13,974 nt of DNA, taken from CALVGQ01 sp964368495 (GTDB lineage Bacteria > Bacillota_I > Bacilli_A > Erysipelotrichales > Erysipelotrichaceae). The translations under genes and the position numbers were made by a program. Below are positions 13,865 to 13,974 of the stretch, one piece after another; position 1 is the first letter of the stretch; each line of letters starts with the position of its first letter. Under the pieces are notes generated by a model that searched no databases, was not told where the DNA came from, and worked only from the letters and a program-made list of their open reading frames with translations. The stretch is from contig CAYJAJ010000034.1 in the NCBI GenBank assembly GCA_964368495.1, forward strand, positions 1 to 13,974. The letters are read 5' to 3'.

Positions 13865-13974
13865 ATGGCAAATAATGATAAAGTAATATTGAAATGAACT
13901 GTGTGTATATCAAGAAATTATACAAATCATCGTAACAAAAAAACTCATAAAGAGAGTTTAGAATTAAAGAAATA
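13865..13974 (+). pseudogene. rpmG: Ribosomal protein L33 gene interrupted by in-frame TGA, partial at window end
   Basis: The reading frame encodes MANNDKVILK, then TGA (13895-13897), then TVCISRNYTNHRNKKTHKES and LELKK to the window edge. This is unmistakably large-subunit protein L33, which binds the 50S subunit near the E site. In zinc-binding L33 the stop position holds the first Cys of a CxxC pair (usual reading K-C-T-V-C). TGT or TGC to TGA needs one base change. Further deviations, such as Ile after the second Cys where Gly/Ser is usual, and Ser in KES-LELKK where Arg is usual, suggest relaxed selection. The ribosome-binding site is intact. TGA is a normal stop elsewhere in the window, so a broken paralogue or a sequencing error is most likely. 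The rest of the gene, and the expected secE-nusG, lie outside. Confidence 0.75.

Noticed and set aside
1..13974. CRISPR array, insertion sequence or prophage element
   Set aside because: No regularly repeated unit with spacers, no transposase or integrase-like protein and no flanking inverted repeats are present.
8067..13974. Alternative genetic code (TGA or TAG read as an amino acid)
   Set aside because: TGA and TAG close several intact genes here, and Trp is encoded by TGG in every conserved position checked, so a genome-wide reassignment is not supported.

Overview
The window is AT-rich DNA from a low-GC Gram-positive bacterium (Bacillota). The right-hand order cysS - mrnC - rlmB - sigH-like - rpmG is the classic Firmicutes cluster that normally continues into secE-nusG. 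Protein character (XRE-HTH/RCC1 protein, BTAD regulator, small pilin-like proteins) suggests Erysipelotrichia or a near relative; this placement is inference. The code looks standard: TGG is used for Trp, and TAA, TAG and TGA all occur as normal gene ends. A run of ten N (7534-7543) shows that the sequence is a scaffolded draft.

Layout. (1) 1-4177, + strand: a compact type IV pilus / type II secretion-like operon. It starts inside a GspF/PilC-like platform protein, continues through four small single-pass membrane proteins of pilin-like character, then a PilT-like ATPase and a BTAD-family regulator with a degenerate GGDEF-like C-terminus. Spacing is tight, with several stop/start overlaps. 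(2) 4197-4766, - strand: clpP, convergent with the regulator; its terminator hairpin reaches back into the regulator's 3' end. (3) 4904-6019: monocistronic gap (GAPDH) with a consensus promoter and its own terminator. (4) 6059-7888: a calcineurin-like phosphoesterase and an aldo/keto reductase (interrupted by the N gap), closed by a terminator. (5) 7984-10071: a promoter region carrying repeated TGTGAA motifs, then a 64-residue XRE-type HTH ORF. An in-frame TAG separates it from a long ORF encoding a transmembrane segment, a seven-repeat RCC1-like propeller, an FN3-like domain and a Ser/Thr-rich tail. A small GYF_2-type protein overlaps the end. (6) 10176-13604: a cysteine T-box leader (specifier TGC, T-box bulge TGGA) controlling cysS, followed by tightly packed mrnC, rlmB and a SigH-like sigma factor, closed by a terminator. 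(7) 13605-13974: a leader region with dyads, then a recognisable but interrupted rpmG (L33), with TGA where the first zinc-ligand Cys should be.

Most notable points: the apparent membrane-tethered HTH / propeller one-component sensor split by a single amber codon, and the second in-frame nonsense codon in rpmG. Because TAG and TGA serve as ordinary stops elsewhere in the window, these look like broken genes, sequencing errors or, less likely, recoding events. The pilin-like proteins lack the usual Gly before a prepilin-peptidase site, so this pilus-like machine may be atypical.
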